A stretch of DNA of 59,188 nucleotides, from positions 1-59,188 of the forward strand of contig NZ_JAACYI010000022.1 in NCBI RefSeq assembly GCF_009996735.1, written 5' to 3'. The notes under the pieces are model-generated. The model saw only the letters and a list, made by a program, of their open reading frames with translations. It had not been told where the DNA came from and searched no databases. Positions within the stretch are counted from its first letter, which is position 1. Each line of letters opens with the position of its first letter. This document shows, in pieces, positions 7,933 to 16,870 of this stretch. Both the position numbers and the translations under genes were made by a program. The DNA comes from Cellulomonas sp. APG4. Lineage in GTDB: Bacteria; Actinomycetota; Actinomycetes; Actinomycetales; Cellulomonadaceae.

Positions 7933-9174
7933 CTACCGGATCGTGATCTCCACGGGCTCGCTCACCACGGTCAGCGGACGCGTCGAGCCGTCGGGCTCGG
8001 CTCCGGGCTCGGTGACCTCCTTGAGGATCACGTCGAGCGCGACCACGGCCTCGTAGGTGTCGCGCGGCAGCGGGAGCGCCGCTCCGGTGCCGCCCTCACC
8101 CGTCCCGCACAGCTGCCGCGTGAGGTGCAGCGGCACCTCACGCTCCTCGCCGGGGCCGAGGTCGAGCAGGGTGGTGTCCTCGGCGTCGAGGAACTGGTAG
8201 CCCACCACGATCCCGTCCTTCATCAGCACCAGGCGTGCGCCGGCGCCGGACGCGTTCGCGATCACAGACGCGTCGCCGCGCGTGCGGACCACGGCGGTCC
8301 CGGTCGCCGTCTGGCCCGCCTCGCCCAGGTCGAGGTCCGGCGGGTCGAGCACGAGCGGTGCGGTGCCGTCACCGAGCTCCGCCGGTGCGCCGCACAGCGG
8401 CATCAGGCCGTCCGGGTTCTCCTGCGGGAACGAGAGCATCTCGTTGCGGGTCAGGAGCGCCTCCTGCTCCTCGGCCGTGCGCCCGCTGCCCGCCTCGCCG
8501 AGGTCGGCCTCTGCGCCATCGTCGGGCACGTCCATCCGGGGCGCCTGCACGGCCCACGGGCCCGGCCGCACCTCGGTCACCTCACCGTCCGGGCCACGGA
8601 CCAGCTGACGCGCCTCGAGCTCGTACTCGCCCGCGGGCAGCGGCGCGCCGTCCTCGCACGACACCAACATCTGCCGGAACGTGAACGTCGTCGCGCCCGC
8701 GAAGGAGCCGACCTCACCGGACGCCCCGACGACGGTGCCGTCCCGCGTGACGACGAGCGTCGGCACACCGACCAGCTCGGCGCCCTCGGGCAACCCCGAG
8801 AACGTCAGGTCACCCGTGACCGCCGCCCCGTCGTCGGTGACGACCACCTCGCGCAGGGTGGCCTCGGTCTGCACGCCCCACTCCTGCTCGGGCGGTGCGG
8901 GCAGGGGAGCGCCGCACTCGAGGGGCTGCCGCGTCAAGTCAGGCGTCGGTGCGGCGGGGGGTGTGAGCCGCCCGCCGCCCAGCTGCATCCCGCCCACGAC
9001 GACGGCGGTCGCGGCGCCCAGGCCGATCGCCCCCTGGGCCGTGTGCCGGGCGGCGCGGCGCCGCCGGATGCGGCTCACCATCGTGCGCACCTGGCCGCTC
9101 ATCCGGTCGGCGACGGCGTCGTCGTGGACCGTCCCCGCGAGGCGGGCGAGCTCGTGCTCGAGGTCGAAGCTCAT
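7933..9174 (-). CDS. Single-pass membrane protein coupled to an ECF sigma factor (putative anti-sigma/sensor), paralogue 2
   Basis: 413 residues, same plan as the protein at 3737-5020. The basic cytoplasmic N-terminus starts MSFDLEHELARLAG and ends IRRRRAAR, the membrane segment is at about 46-66, and a Pro-rich linker leads into a large extracytoplasmic domain with LECGAP, SCEDGAPLPAGEYELEA and LCGAP. The Cys-GxPL-AGEY motif is shared with paralogue 1. The ATG (9174-9172) overlaps the sigma stop as ATGA, with GGAAGGGG upstream. There is no HxxxCxxC zinc motif, so it is not a classical zinc anti-sigma factor. Sensor/anti-sigma function is inferred. Confidence 0.75.
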   Translation of the reverse strand: MSFDLEHELARLAGTVHDDAVADRMSGQVRTMVSRIRRRRAARHTAQGAIGLGAATAVVVGGMQLGGGRLTPPAAPTPDLTRQPLECGAPLPAPPEQEWGVQTEATLREVVVTDDGAAVTGDLTFSGLPEGAELVGVPTLVVTRDGTVVGASGEVGSFAGATTFTFRQMLVSCEDGAPLPAGEYELEARQLVRGPDGEVTEVRPGPWAVQAPRMDVPDDGAEADLGEAGSGRTAEEQEALLTRNEMLSFPQENPDGLMPLCGAPAELGDGTAPLVLDPPDLDLGEAGQTATGTAVVRTRGDASVIANASGAGARLVLMKDGIVVGYQFLDAEDTTLLDLGPGEEREVPLHLTRQLCGTGEGGTGAALPLPRDTYEAVVALDVILKEVTEPGAEPDGSTRPLTVVSEPVEITIR

Positions 9175-9725
9175 CGTGCACCCCTTCCGGTGACGACCTG
9201 CGCGTGCTCGACGTCGTCGGCCGCGGTGGCGTGTGCGGTGGGCATGGGGCCCAGCAGCGACTCCATGCGCCGCACGCCGTCGGACAGGTACCGCTTGACC
9301 GCGCCCTGGCTCACGGCGAGCTGGTCGGCGATCGCGGGGACGGTCATGTCCTCGTAGAAGCGCAGGACCACGCACGCGCGCTCGCGCGGCGAGAGGCTGC
9401 CGAGTGCGGCGCGCACGTCCACGCGGGCGTCGCTCGCTGGCTCCGCGCCGGGGTGCGCGTCCTCGACGGCGACGAGATGGCGGACGGCCGCCCAGCGCCG
9501 CCGTCGGCGGAAGCCGTCGAGGTAGGTGGTGAGCACGGCGCGGCGCACGTAGCCCTCGACGTTCTCGGGCGGGGTGGTGCGGCCGCGCGCATAGGTCTTG
9601 ACCAGGGCGTCCTGCACCAGGTCCTCGGCCTCGCGCCGGTCCCCGCACAGCAGGTAGGCGTAGCCCACGAGCGCCGTGCCGCGCGTGCGGACCAGCGCGT
9701 CGAGGGACTCCTCCCATGCCGCCAT
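9171..9725 (-). CDS. ECF RNA polymerase sigma factor, SigE-family type, paralogue 2
   Basis: 184 residues with region 2 (GYAYLLCGDRREAEDLVQDALVK, split as GYAYLLCGD then AEDLVQDALVK) and region 4 (RACVVLRFYEDMTVPAIAD, SQGAVKRYLSDGVRRME). The ATG at 9725 is favoured by GGAG six bases upstream; a possible longer start lies at 9780. It ends in an ATGA overlap with its membrane partner. It is closely similar to the sigma factor at 5017-5568 across both regions, including the LLGP(M/V) tail, so the two cassettes look like a duplication now separated by about 2.9 kb of unrelated genes. Confidence 0.92.
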   Translation of the reverse strand: MAAWEESLDALVRTRGTALVGYAYLLCGDRREAEDLVQDALVKTYARGRTTPPENVEGYVRRAVLTTYLDGFRRRRRWAAVRHLVAVEDAHPGAEPASDARVDVRAALGSLSPRERACVVLRFYEDMTVPAIADQLAVSQGAVKRYLSDGVRRMESLLGPMPTAHATAADDVEHAQVVTGRGAR

Positions 9726-9921
9726 CGGCTCTCCAGACCCGTGCCCGGCCGACGTCGTCCCGTCGACCCTCCTGACCATGATGACGACGAGGCGGGGGCG
9801 ACCGTTGGGGTCGGGTCGGGTGTGGCGTGCGTCACATGCGGCCCGACGGCGTCGCTGTGGGGGCGTGGGAGGCGATGGGAACGTCCGCGAGAGGGCTGGC
9901 CGGGCGCGCGGGACGTGCACG

Positions 9922-9927
9922 TAGACT
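9922..9927 (+). promoter_or_regulatory. Likely -10 box (TAGACT) of the pyrophosphatase gene
   Basis: TAGACT lies in an otherwise GC-rich stretch about 80 bases before the ATG at 10006, which implies a leader of roughly 70 bases. No clear -35 box is seen. Confidence 0.4.
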
Positions 9928-10005
9928 GCGCCCGTCCGCGATCAGGGGGGTCGCGCAGCCGCACGGCAACGACGCCGCTGCGGCCTTACGCATCAAGGAG
10001 GACGG

Positions 10006-12312
10006 ATGCCTTCGCTCGCCACGTCGAGCCTCACCATCGTCGCCGTGATCGCCGCCATCGCGGTGGTCTCGCTGTTCTTCGCCTTCGTGCTGCGCCGCCA
10101 GGTGCTGGCCGCGGGTGAGGGCACGACGCGCATGCAGGAGATCGCCCAGGCCGTCCAGGAGGGTGCGCAGGCGTACCTCAGCCGGATGTTCCGCACGCTG
10201 GTGCTCTTCGCGGTGATCGTGTTCGCGCTGCTGTTCCTGCTGCCCGGCGACGCCGGGGTCAAGCTGGGCCGGTCGATCTTCTTCCTGCTGGGGGCGGGCT
10301 TCTCGGCCGCCATCGGCTACCTGGGCATGTGGCTCGCCACGCGCGCCAACCTGCGCGTCGCGGCCGCCGCCTCGCAGGCCGACGGCCGCGTCGCGGGCGC
10401 GCGCATCGCGTTCCGCACCGGCGGCGTGGTCGGCATGTCCGTCGTCGGCCTCGGCCTGCTGGGCGCCGCGTCGGTGGTGCTCATCTACGGCGGCGAGGCG
10501 CCCGCCGTGCTCGAGGGCTTCGGCTTCGGTGCGGCCCTGCTCGCGATGTTCATGCGCGTGGGCGGAGGCATCTTCACCAAGGCGGCCGACGTCGGCGCCG
10601 ACCTGGTGGGCAAGGTCGAGCAGAACATCCCCGAGGACGACCCGCGCAACGCGGCGACGATCGCGGACAACGTGGGCGACAACGTCGGCGACTGCGCCGG
10701 CATGGCGGCCGACCTGTTCGAGAGCTACGCCGTGACGCTCGTCGCGGCGCTCATCCTGGGCAAGGCCGCGTTCGGCGAGCAGGGCATGGTCTTCCCGCTC
10801 ATCGTCACCGCGATCGGTGCGCTCGTCGCCGGCCTCGGCGTGGTCATCACCCGGGTGCGGGGCTCCGAGAGCGGGCTCGCGGCGATCAACCGCGGCTTCT
10901 ACACCTCGGCCGTGGTCGGGGCGCTCCTCGCGGCCGTCGCCGCGTTCGTCTACCTCCCGGCGACGTTCGGCGAGCTCACGGCCCTCGAGGGCGGCTTCGC
11001 CGACGGCATCGCCGACCACCCGGGCGACCCGCGCCTGCTCGCGGCGCTCGCGGTCGCGATCGGCGTCGTGCTCGCCGGCGTGATCCTGTGGGTCACCGGC
11101 TACTTCACCGGAACCACGTCCAAGCCGACGCTGCACGTGGCACGCACCTCGCTCACGGGCGCCGCGACCGTCGTGCTCTCGGGCATCGGGGTGGGCTTCG
11201 AGTCAGCCGTCTACACCGCGGGCATCATCGCCGCGGCGATCTGCGGGGTCTTCCTGATCTCGGGCGGCTCGGTCTGGCTCGCGCTGTTCCTGGTCGCGCT
11301 CGCGGGCTGCGGCCTGCTCACCACGGTCGGCGTGATCGTCGCGATGGACACGTTCGGACCGGTGAGCGACAACGCGCAGGGCATCGCCGAGATGTCGGGC
11401 GACGTGACCGAGGAGGGCGCGCAGATCCTCACGGACCTGGACGCCGTCGGGAACACCACGAAGGCCATCACCAAGGGCATCGCGATCGCGACCGCGGTGC
11501 TCGCCGCGACCGCGCTGTTCGGCTCCTACGCGGACGCGGTGGGCTCGGCCTTCGCGGAGGTCGGGGCGGCCACCATCTCGGGGATCGACGCCGCGATGAT
11601 GAGCTACGAGATCATCTCGCCGATCACGCTGGTGGGCGTGATCCTCGGCGGGGCCACCGTGTTCCTCTTCTCGGGCCTGGCGATCGACGCGGTGACGCGG
11701 GCGGCCGGGGCGATCGTGTTCGAGGTGCGCCGCCAGTTCCGCGAGCACCCCGGGATCATGGACGGCACCGAGCGCCCCGAGTACGGGAAGGTCGTGGACA
11801 TCTGCACGAGGGACTCGCTGCGGGAGCTCGCGACGCCGGGCCTGCTCGCCGCGTTCGCGCCGATCGCCGTGGGCTTCGGCCTGGGTGTGGGCCCGCTCGC
11901 CGGGTTCCTCGCGGGATCGATCGGTGCGGGCGTGCTCATGGCCGTGTTCCTCGCGAACGCCGGTGGCACGTGGGACAACGCGAAGAAGATCGTCGAGGAC
12001 GGCAACTACGGCGGCAAGAACTCCGAGGCGCACGCCGCCGTCGTCATCGGGGACACCGTGGGCGACCCGTTCAAGGACACCGCGGGCCCCGCCATCAACC
12101 CGCTGATCAAGGTCATGAACCTCGTGGCCCTGCTCATCGCGCCCGCCGTCGTCGCGATCAGCGTGGGCGAGGGTGCGAACCACGGGCTGCGCCTCGCGAT
12201 CGCGACCGTCGCCGCGCTCATCGCGTTCGGCGCCGTCATCGCCTCGCGGCTGCGCGCGGCCAAGGTGGACCGCGAGGGCAAGCTCGAGCACGAGGCCTCG
12301 CTCGTCGGCTGA
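10006..12312 (+). CDS. hppA: K+-independent H+-translocating membrane pyrophosphatase
   Basis: 768 residues with many membrane helices. It couples pyrophosphate hydrolysis to proton pumping across the cytoplasmic membrane. The acidic substrate loops are present: DVGADLVGKVE, then DDPRNAATIADNVGDNVGD, and near the C-terminus GGTWDNAKK, GDTVGDPFKDT. The diagnostic stretch reads GNTTKAITKG: lysine where K+-dependent enzymes have alanine, so this is the K+-independent class. The ATG at 10006 follows AAGGAGG by five bases. Single gene, followed by a strong terminator. Length and motifs are complete. Confidence 0.97.
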   Translation: MPSLATSSLTIVAVIAAIAVVSLFFAFVLRRQVLAAGEGTTRMQEIAQAVQEGAQAYLSRMFRTLVLFAVIVFALLFLLPGDAGVKLGRSIFFLLGAGFSAAIGYLGMWLATRANLRVAAAASQADGRVAGARIAFRTGGVVGMSVVGLGLLGAASVVLIYGGEAPAVLEGFGFGAALLAMFMRVGGGIFTKAADVGADLVGKVEQNIPEDDPRNAATIADNVGDNVGDCAGMAADLFESYAVTLVAALILGKAAFGEQGMVFPLIVTAIGALVAGLGVVITRVRGSESGLAAINRGFYTSAVVGALLAAVAAFVYLPATFGELTALEGGFADGIADHPGDPRLLAALAVAIGVVLAGVILWVTGYFTGTTSKPTLHVARTSLTGAATVVLSGIGVGFESAVYTAGIIAAAICGVFLISGGSVWLALFLVALAGCGLLTTVGVIVAMDTFGPVSDNAQGIAEMSGDVTEEGAQILTDLDAVGNTTKAITKGIAIATAVLAATALFGSYADAVGSAFAEVGAATISGIDAAMMSYEIISPITLVGVILGGATVFLFSGLAIDAVTRAAGAIVFEVRRQFREHPGIMDGTERPEYGKVVDICTRDSLRELATPGLLAAFAPIAVGFGLGVGPLAGFLAGSIGAGVLMAVFLANAGGTWDNAKKIVEDGNYGGKNSEAHAAVVIGDTVGDPFKDTAGPAINPLIKVMNLVALLIAPAVVAISVGEGANHGLRLAIATVAALIAFGAVIASRLRAAKVDREGKLEHEASLVG

Positions 12313-12324
12313 CCCGCACACGCG

Positions 12325-12356
12325 AACGGCCCGGTCCCCCGAGGGGCCGGGCCGTT
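12325..12356 (+). terminator. Intrinsic terminator after hppA
   Basis: AACGGCCCGG (12325-12334) pairs perfectly with CCGGGCCGTT (12347-12356), and the loop itself can pair CCCC with GGGG. It starts 12 bases past the stop and may also serve the convergent lipoprotein gene. Confidence 0.8.
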
Positions 12357-12389
12357 CCGCTGTGCGGGCCGTGGCCTGCGCGGGGCGGG

Positions 12390-13055
12390 TCAGCGTCGGT
12401 GCAGCACCGTCACGAAGCCGCTCGTCTCCGCGCCCTCGACCACCGGGGTGAGCCGCAGCTCGTCGTCCGTGCACTCGTACGTCGACGTGCCGCCCATCGA
12501 GAACGCGTCCGTGACCGCCTGGTCGGTGCCCAGGTCGACCTCCTCGCCGTTGATGGACGTCGTGTTCGTGAGCGTGACGCCGGACGCGTCGAGGTCGCTG
12601 AGCGTGACCTCGGCGTCCGTCGCCTCGTAGGTGCCCGTGAGCTCGCCGTCGAAGCCCGAGACCGTGCTGAACTCCTGGCCCTCCATCGCCCAGCTCATCG
12701 ACGTGACCTGGTCGTCGTACGCGGCGGTGAACGTGCCGTCGGCGAACGTCACGGTCGAGTCCCCGGTCACCTCGATCTCGGGCTCGAGCGCCTCGAGGCC
12801 GGGGGCCGAGAGCGTGGCCTCGAGCAGGGAGTCGAGGTCGACGGACCAGTCGCCCTCGAGGCACGCCGCGCCGCCCGAGGCCTCGGTCGTCCCGCCGTCG
12901 CCGTCCTCGTCGGCCTCGGGCGCCTCCTCGGTCGCCTCGGCCGACGGCGTCGCCTCGTCGTCGGGCTCGAGGGTCTCGCCCGCCGAGCAGGCGCCGAGGA
13001 GCAGCAGGCTGCCCACGGCCGGCAGGACGAGGGCGCGGTGCGTGCGCAGTCGCAT
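12390..13055 (-). CDS. Secreted lipoprotein of unknown function
   Basis: 221 residues. A lipoprotein signal (MRLRTHRALVLPAVGSLLLL, lipobox LGAC, Cys at about 24) is followed by an acidic linker rich in Glu, Asp and Ala and a single domain of beta-strand-like repeats (DSTVTFADGTFTAAYDDQ, TGTYEATDAEVTLSDLD). The pattern resembles actinobacterial lipoproteins with an LEGDW start that may bind small molecules, but I do not recognise a defined function. ATG at 13055 with GGAG seven bases upstream. The stop faces the hppA terminator. It is divergent from the nuclease-like gene at 13210. Confidence 0.8.
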   Translation of the reverse strand: MRLRTHRALVLPAVGSLLLLGACSAGETLEPDDEATPSAEATEEAPEADEDGDGGTTEASGGAACLEGDWSVDLDSLLEATLSAPGLEALEPEIEVTGDSTVTFADGTFTAAYDDQVTSMSWAMEGQEFSTVSGFDGELTGTYEATDAEVTLSDLDASGVTLTNTTSINGEEVDLGTDQAVTDAFSMGGTSTYECTDDELRLTPVVEGAETSGFVTVLHRR

Positions 13056-13209
13056 GACATCTCCAGAAGGGTGCGGGGCCGGTCGGGCCGGGACGTCGTC
13101 ATGCTCGCACGTGACGTGCGTCGTCGGAACACGTGACGGCGGAGGGCCTCTGGGCCGCGCTCGCGCGGTCGTGTCGCGCGCGCGGCCCCGGTCGCGGTGG
13201 AATGGGGCC

Positions 13210-13932
13210 GTGCCACCCGCCCCCACACCCGCGGCGTCCGGTCCAGCGACCGAGGCTCCCGCACCCCACGGCCCCGCTGCCGGCACGGCCGCGCTGCGCG
13301 TGCTGAGCCTGAACCTGCGTCGCCTGCGGGACTCGCGGGACGCCGTCGTGCGGGTGCTGCACGACGCGCGGCCCGACGTCGTCGCGGTCCAGGAGGTCAC
13401 GCGCGGCCTCACGGGGCGCCGTCGCATGGCCCGGCTCGCGGCCGACGCGGGCCTGGTGCACGTCCCGACGCCGGGCGGGCGCACCACGGGCGTGCTCGTC
13501 CGCCCGGGGCTCCCGGTGGTCCGGGCGCACGGTGTGCGCCTGCGCTCCCGCCTCGGTCGCACACGGCGTGGGGTCGCCGTGGTCGACGTGCGCGGGCTGC
13601 GGGTCGCCTCCGTGCACCTGGGCCTCGACGCCGCCGAACGGCTCCGGCACGTGGACAGGCTCCAGCGCGCGCTGCGCACCGACGTGCCGCTCGTCGTCGC
13701 GGGGGACCTCAACGAGCGACCGGGCGGCGCGGCATGGCTCGCGCTCACGCGGCACCTGCGCGACCTCTCGGCGACCTCGGGTCCCACGTACCCGGCCCGC
13801 GAGCCTCGGCACCGGATCGACGTCGTGCTCGGGACAGGCGTCGAGGCGCGCACGGTCCACGTCCGCCGCGACGACGTCGCGCGCGCCGCGAGCGACCACC
13901 TGCCCGTGCTCGTCGAGGTGGTCGCGCCGTGA
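13210..13932 (+). CDS. Endonuclease/exonuclease/phosphatase-family protein
   Basis: 240 residues. The metal-dependent EEP fold is visible: SLNLRRLRDS (first strand), VVAVQEVT with the metal-binding Glu, VASVHLGLD, VVAGDLNERPG with Asp and Asn, and ASDHLPVLVEV with the catalytic Asp-His. Substrate may be DNA, RNA or a phosphoester. A disordered Pro/Ala N-terminus of about 30 residues precedes the fold. Start GTG at 13210 is the first codon giving a plausible N-terminus, and the ribosome site is weak. Its TGA overlaps the GTG of the methyltransferase gene. Confidence 0.85.
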   Translation: MPPAPTPAASGPATEAPAPHGPAAGTAALRVLSLNLRRLRDSRDAVVRVLHDARPDVVAVQEVTRGLTGRRRMARLAADAGLVHVPTPGGRTTGVLVRPGLPVVRAHGVRLRSRLGRTRRGVAVVDVRGLRVASVHLGLDAAERLRHVDRLQRALRTDVPLVVAGDLNERPGGAAWLALTRHLRDLSATSGPTYPAREPRHRIDVVLGTGVEARTVHVRRDDVARAASDHLPVLVEVVAP

Positions 13933-15521
13933 GCGGGTCCGCACCGCAGCCCGCCCTGCCCGACGGCGTGCCGCTCGACGAGACCGAGCGACGGGCGCTC
14001 CTCGCGCGACTACGGGCCGACGTCGCGTCCGCACGCTTCACGGTCGGGGAGGTCGAGGAGCTGCTCGGCCCGGTCGCGTCCGCCGCGCTGCACCGCGAGC
14101 AGTCGGTCCCGGCGCTGCGCGCCACCGAGGCGGCCGCGGACGGCGCCGAGGCGCTCACGACCCTGCTGCGCACCTTCGTGCTCGGCGCGGTCACGACCGT
14201 GGGCGAGCTCGACGGGGCGTTGCCGACGCTGGGCAGCGGAGGTGCGCAGGCGCTGGGTCTCGTGACGACGGCCGGGGCCGACAGGGGGGACCTCGCGCGC
14301 GCCGTCGTCGACCTGCGGCCCTATGCCGCCGTCGACGCGCACGGGACCACGGACACGTGGCTCGCGTCCGACCTCGGTGAGCTCGCCACGGGCGGGGCGC
14401 TACGCCCCGATCACGTGCTCGGGGTGGGTGGCGCCTCGGTCACGCTCGCGGGCGCGACGATCCGTGCGCCGCGTCGCCGCACCCTCGACCTGGGGACCGG
14501 GTGCGGCGTGCAGGCCCTGCACGCCTCGCGTCACAGCGACGCCGTGGTCGCGACCGACGTGTCGCGGCGTGCGCTGCACTTCGCCGCCACGAACCTCGAG
14601 CTCGCCGGGGTCGGTGACCGGGTCGCGCTGCGCGAGGGTTCGATGCTCGAGCCCGTCGTGGGGGAGCGGTTCGACCTGGTGGTGTCGAACCCGCCGTTCG
14701 TGATCACCCCTCGCCGCGACGACGTCCCGCTCTACGAGTACCGCGACGGCGGACGGTCCGGCGACGACCTGGTGCGGGACCTCGTCACCGGGCTGGGCGA
14801 CGTGCTTGCCCCCGGCGGGGTCGCCCAGCTGCTCGGCAACTGGGAGCACCGGCGGGGCGAGGCGTGGGACGAGCGCGTGGGGTCGTGGCTCGACGCCTCG
14901 GGGCTCGACGGCTGGGTGGTCGAGCGCGAGGTGCTCGACCCCGCCGAGTACGCCGAGACCTGGCTGCGCGACGGCGGCACCACTGCCGACCGCGACCCGG
15001 CCGCGTGGGCGCGCGGGTACGAGGCGTGGCTCGACGACCTCGCCTCGCGCGACGTCGAGGCCGTGGGCTTCGGGCTGCTCGTGCTGCGCAGGCCCGTCGA
15101 CGGGGTGGTCACGATGCGCAGGCTCGAGCGACACACGGGTCAGGTGCGCCAGCCGCTCGGCACGCACCTCGGTCGGGTGCTCACGGCGCACGACCTGCTG
15201 CGCACGCTCGACGACGACGCGCTCGCGGGCCTGCGCCTCACGGTCGCGGCGGACGTGACCGAGGAGCGTCACCTGCGCCCCGGGGCGAGCGACCCGACGC
15301 TGGTCCTCCTGCGGCAGGGTGACGGGCTCGGCCGCACCGTGCAGGCGGGCACCGCGCTCGCGGGGCTCGTGGGGGCGTGCGACGGGGAGCTCACCGTGGG
15401 GCAGCTGGTCGGCGGGATCGCGGCGCTGCTCGACGTGCGTGCCGACGAGCTCGCCGCGGAGGTGCTGCCCCAGGTCCGCGACCTCGTCCGCGACGGCCTC
15501 CTGCTGGCACCGCACGCCTGA
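13929..15521 (+). CDS. SAM-dependent methyltransferase (small-domain class, NPPF motif)
   Basis: 530 residues. An all-alpha N-terminal domain (about 1-150, starting with TERRALLARLRADV) is followed by a Rossmann methyltransferase core: LDLGTGCGVQALHAS (SAM loop), ATDVSRRAL, and VVSNPPFVI, the catalytic tetrapeptide of enzymes that methylate amino nitrogens (HemK, RlmG, RsmC types). A C-terminal domain of about 200 residues follows. Actinobacteria carry this architecture near topA (DUF7059 plus methyltransferase). The likely target is rRNA, protein or DNA, not resolved here. The start GTG overlaps the upstream stop (GTGA). Confidence 0.88.
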   Translation: MSGSAPQPALPDGVPLDETERRALLARLRADVASARFTVGEVEELLGPVASAALHREQSVPALRATEAAADGAEALTTLLRTFVLGAVTTVGELDGALPTLGSGGAQALGLVTTAGADRGDLARAVVDLRPYAAVDAHGTTDTWLASDLGELATGGALRPDHVLGVGGASVTLAGATIRAPRRRTLDLGTGCGVQALHASRHSDAVVATDVSRRALHFAATNLELAGVGDRVALREGSMLEPVVGERFDLVVSNPPFVITPRRDDVPLYEYRDGGRSGDDLVRDLVTGLGDVLAPGGVAQLLGNWEHRRGEAWDERVGSWLDASGLDGWVVEREVLDPAEYAETWLRDGGTTADRDPAAWARGYEAWLDDLASRDVEAVGFGLLVLRRPVDGVVTMRRLERHTGQVRQPLGTHLGRVLTAHDLLRTLDDDALAGLRLTVAADVTEERHLRPGASDPTLVLLRQGDGLGRTVQAGTALAGLVGACDGELTVGQLVGGIAALLDVRADELAAEVLPQVRDLVRDGLLLAPHA

Positions 15522-15795
15522 CCCGCCCGGCTCGCCCCGGCTCCCGTCCCGGCCTCCGCGTCCCTGCTCGGTCCGTCGGTGCGGTGCTTGTGCCGGGTGT
15601 GACGGGCGGAGTCGCTGTGGCGTCCCACAGGTCACGGAGTCCCCACGGGTCACGAGCACCGCCTGGGCGGACCGGGGGTAGCGGTGACGGTTCGAGAGCG
15701 GCCGACGAGCGGCGCGACGGGGGCGTGCTTGTGAGGGGTCGGTGTCGGGATGGGGGAGCGGGGCCCTCGCGTCGCGTCGCGCGGGACCGCTCGCC

Positions 15796-15801
15796 TACGG
15801 T
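15796..15801 (+). promoter_or_regulatory. Leaderless -10 box (TACGGT) of the PAP2 gene
   Basis: TACGGT with six bases to the GTG at 15808. The preceding 270 bases (15522-15795) hold no gene I can support; GTGCTTGTG occurs twice there but without further structure. Confidence 0.5.
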
Positions 15802-15807
15802 GGTCGC

Positions 15808-16824
15808 GTGCCCCAGCCGCCCACGGTCCCGCCGCTCGCGGGTGGTCGACGCGACCCCGCAGAGCCGACGGTGAGGCGCGCATCCGGCGCGGTGCGGGTG
15901 CGCTCGGCGCGCACGCGCCGGTGGGCGTTCGCGCTCACGGTCGCCTCCGTCGTGGGCATCGTGGTGGTGTGGCGCGTCTTCGTGCTCAACAGGACGGGCC
16001 AGCAGCTCGACGACGCCGCGTTCGTGGGGGCCGAGCGTGGCCAGAGCCGCCTGCTGCTGGTCGCCGAGCCGGTGCTGTCGGTGATCTCGGTGCCGTTCAT
16101 CACGATCGTGCTGCTCTCGGCGATGCTGCTGGCCGTCCTGCGCCGGCGGGTGCTGCTCGCGGTGCAGGTCGCCGTGCTGGTGGGCGGCGCGAACCTCACC
16201 ACCCAGGTGCTCAAGCACATGGTCCTCGAGCGTCCCGACCTGGGCGTGGGGGACCCGCTCGACAACGCGCTGCCGAGCGGGCACACCACCGCTGCCGCGT
16301 CGGTCGCGGCGGCGCTGCTCTTCGTGGTGCCGCGGCGCGTGCGCCCGACGGCGGCCGTGGTGGGCGTCCTCTACACGGTCGCGACGGGCGTCTCGACGCT
16401 GGTGGGGCGGTGGCACCGGCCGAGCGACGCGGTGGCGGCGGTGCTCGTGGTGCTCGCGTGGGCGGGCGTCGCGAGCATGCTGGGACGTCGCGGCTGGGTG
16501 TCCCCGGGTCAGGACCCTGCGCACGGTGTGACCGCCGTCGTCGTCGGGCTGCTGATGGTGGGCGCGGGTGCCGGTGCGGGTGCCGCGATCGCGCTGCGTC
16601 GCGGCCTCACGGCGGTCGAGGCGGGGACGCTCGAGCAGCCCGACCAGCTCGTGACCGCGTACGTGGGCGGGGCGCTCGGCGTGCTCGCCGTGACGTGCCT
16701 GGCGTTCGGCCTGCTCCTGCTGCTGCGCAGGCTCGCCGACCACCCTGTGGACCACCCGGGCGAGGCCCTCGGGGCGGGCGGACCGGGTGGATCCCCGCAC
16801 AACCCGGTTGACGCGAGGCCGTAG
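15808..16824 (+). CDS. PAP2-family membrane phosphatase
   Basis: 338 residues with about six to seven membrane helices. The three-part PAP2 signature is complete: KHMVLERPDLG, then LPSGHTTAAAS, then STLVGRWHRPSDAVAA. These enzymes remove phosphate from lipid phosphates (phosphatidic acid, undecaprenyl pyrophosphate) on the outer face of the membrane. Residues after about 235 add two helices beyond the core. GTG 15808 is chosen because TACGGT lies six bases before it; the longer frame from 15742 has no ribosome site. topA starts 46 bases downstream. Confidence 0.9.
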   Translation: MPQPPTVPPLAGGRRDPAEPTVRRASGAVRVRSARTRRWAFALTVASVVGIVVVWRVFVLNRTGQQLDDAAFVGAERGQSRLLLVAEPVLSVISVPFITIVLLSAMLLAVLRRRVLLAVQVAVLVGGANLTTQVLKHMVLERPDLGVGDPLDNALPSGHTTAAASVAAALLFVVPRRVRPTAAVVGVLYTVATGVSTLVGRWHRPSDAVAAVLVVLAWAGVASMLGRRGWVSPGQDPAHGVTAVVVGLLMVGAGAGAGAAIALRRGLTAVEAGTLEQPDQLVTAYVGGALGVLAVTCLAFGLLLLLRRLADHPVDHPGEALGAGGPGGSPHNPVDARP

Positions 16825-16870
16825 AGTGCCGCAACGACGGCCCCCGTCGACGCCCAGGAATGAGGTCCGC

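Noticed and set aside
9832-11136. 434-codon minus-strand frame antisense to hppA
   Set aside because: A shadow of hppA; composition only His/Arg/Asp-rich low complexity.
15522-15795. Two copies of GTGCTTGTG in the spacer before the PAP2 gene
   Set aside because: Only nine bases are shared, with no regular spacing or dyad; likely chance in biased sequence.
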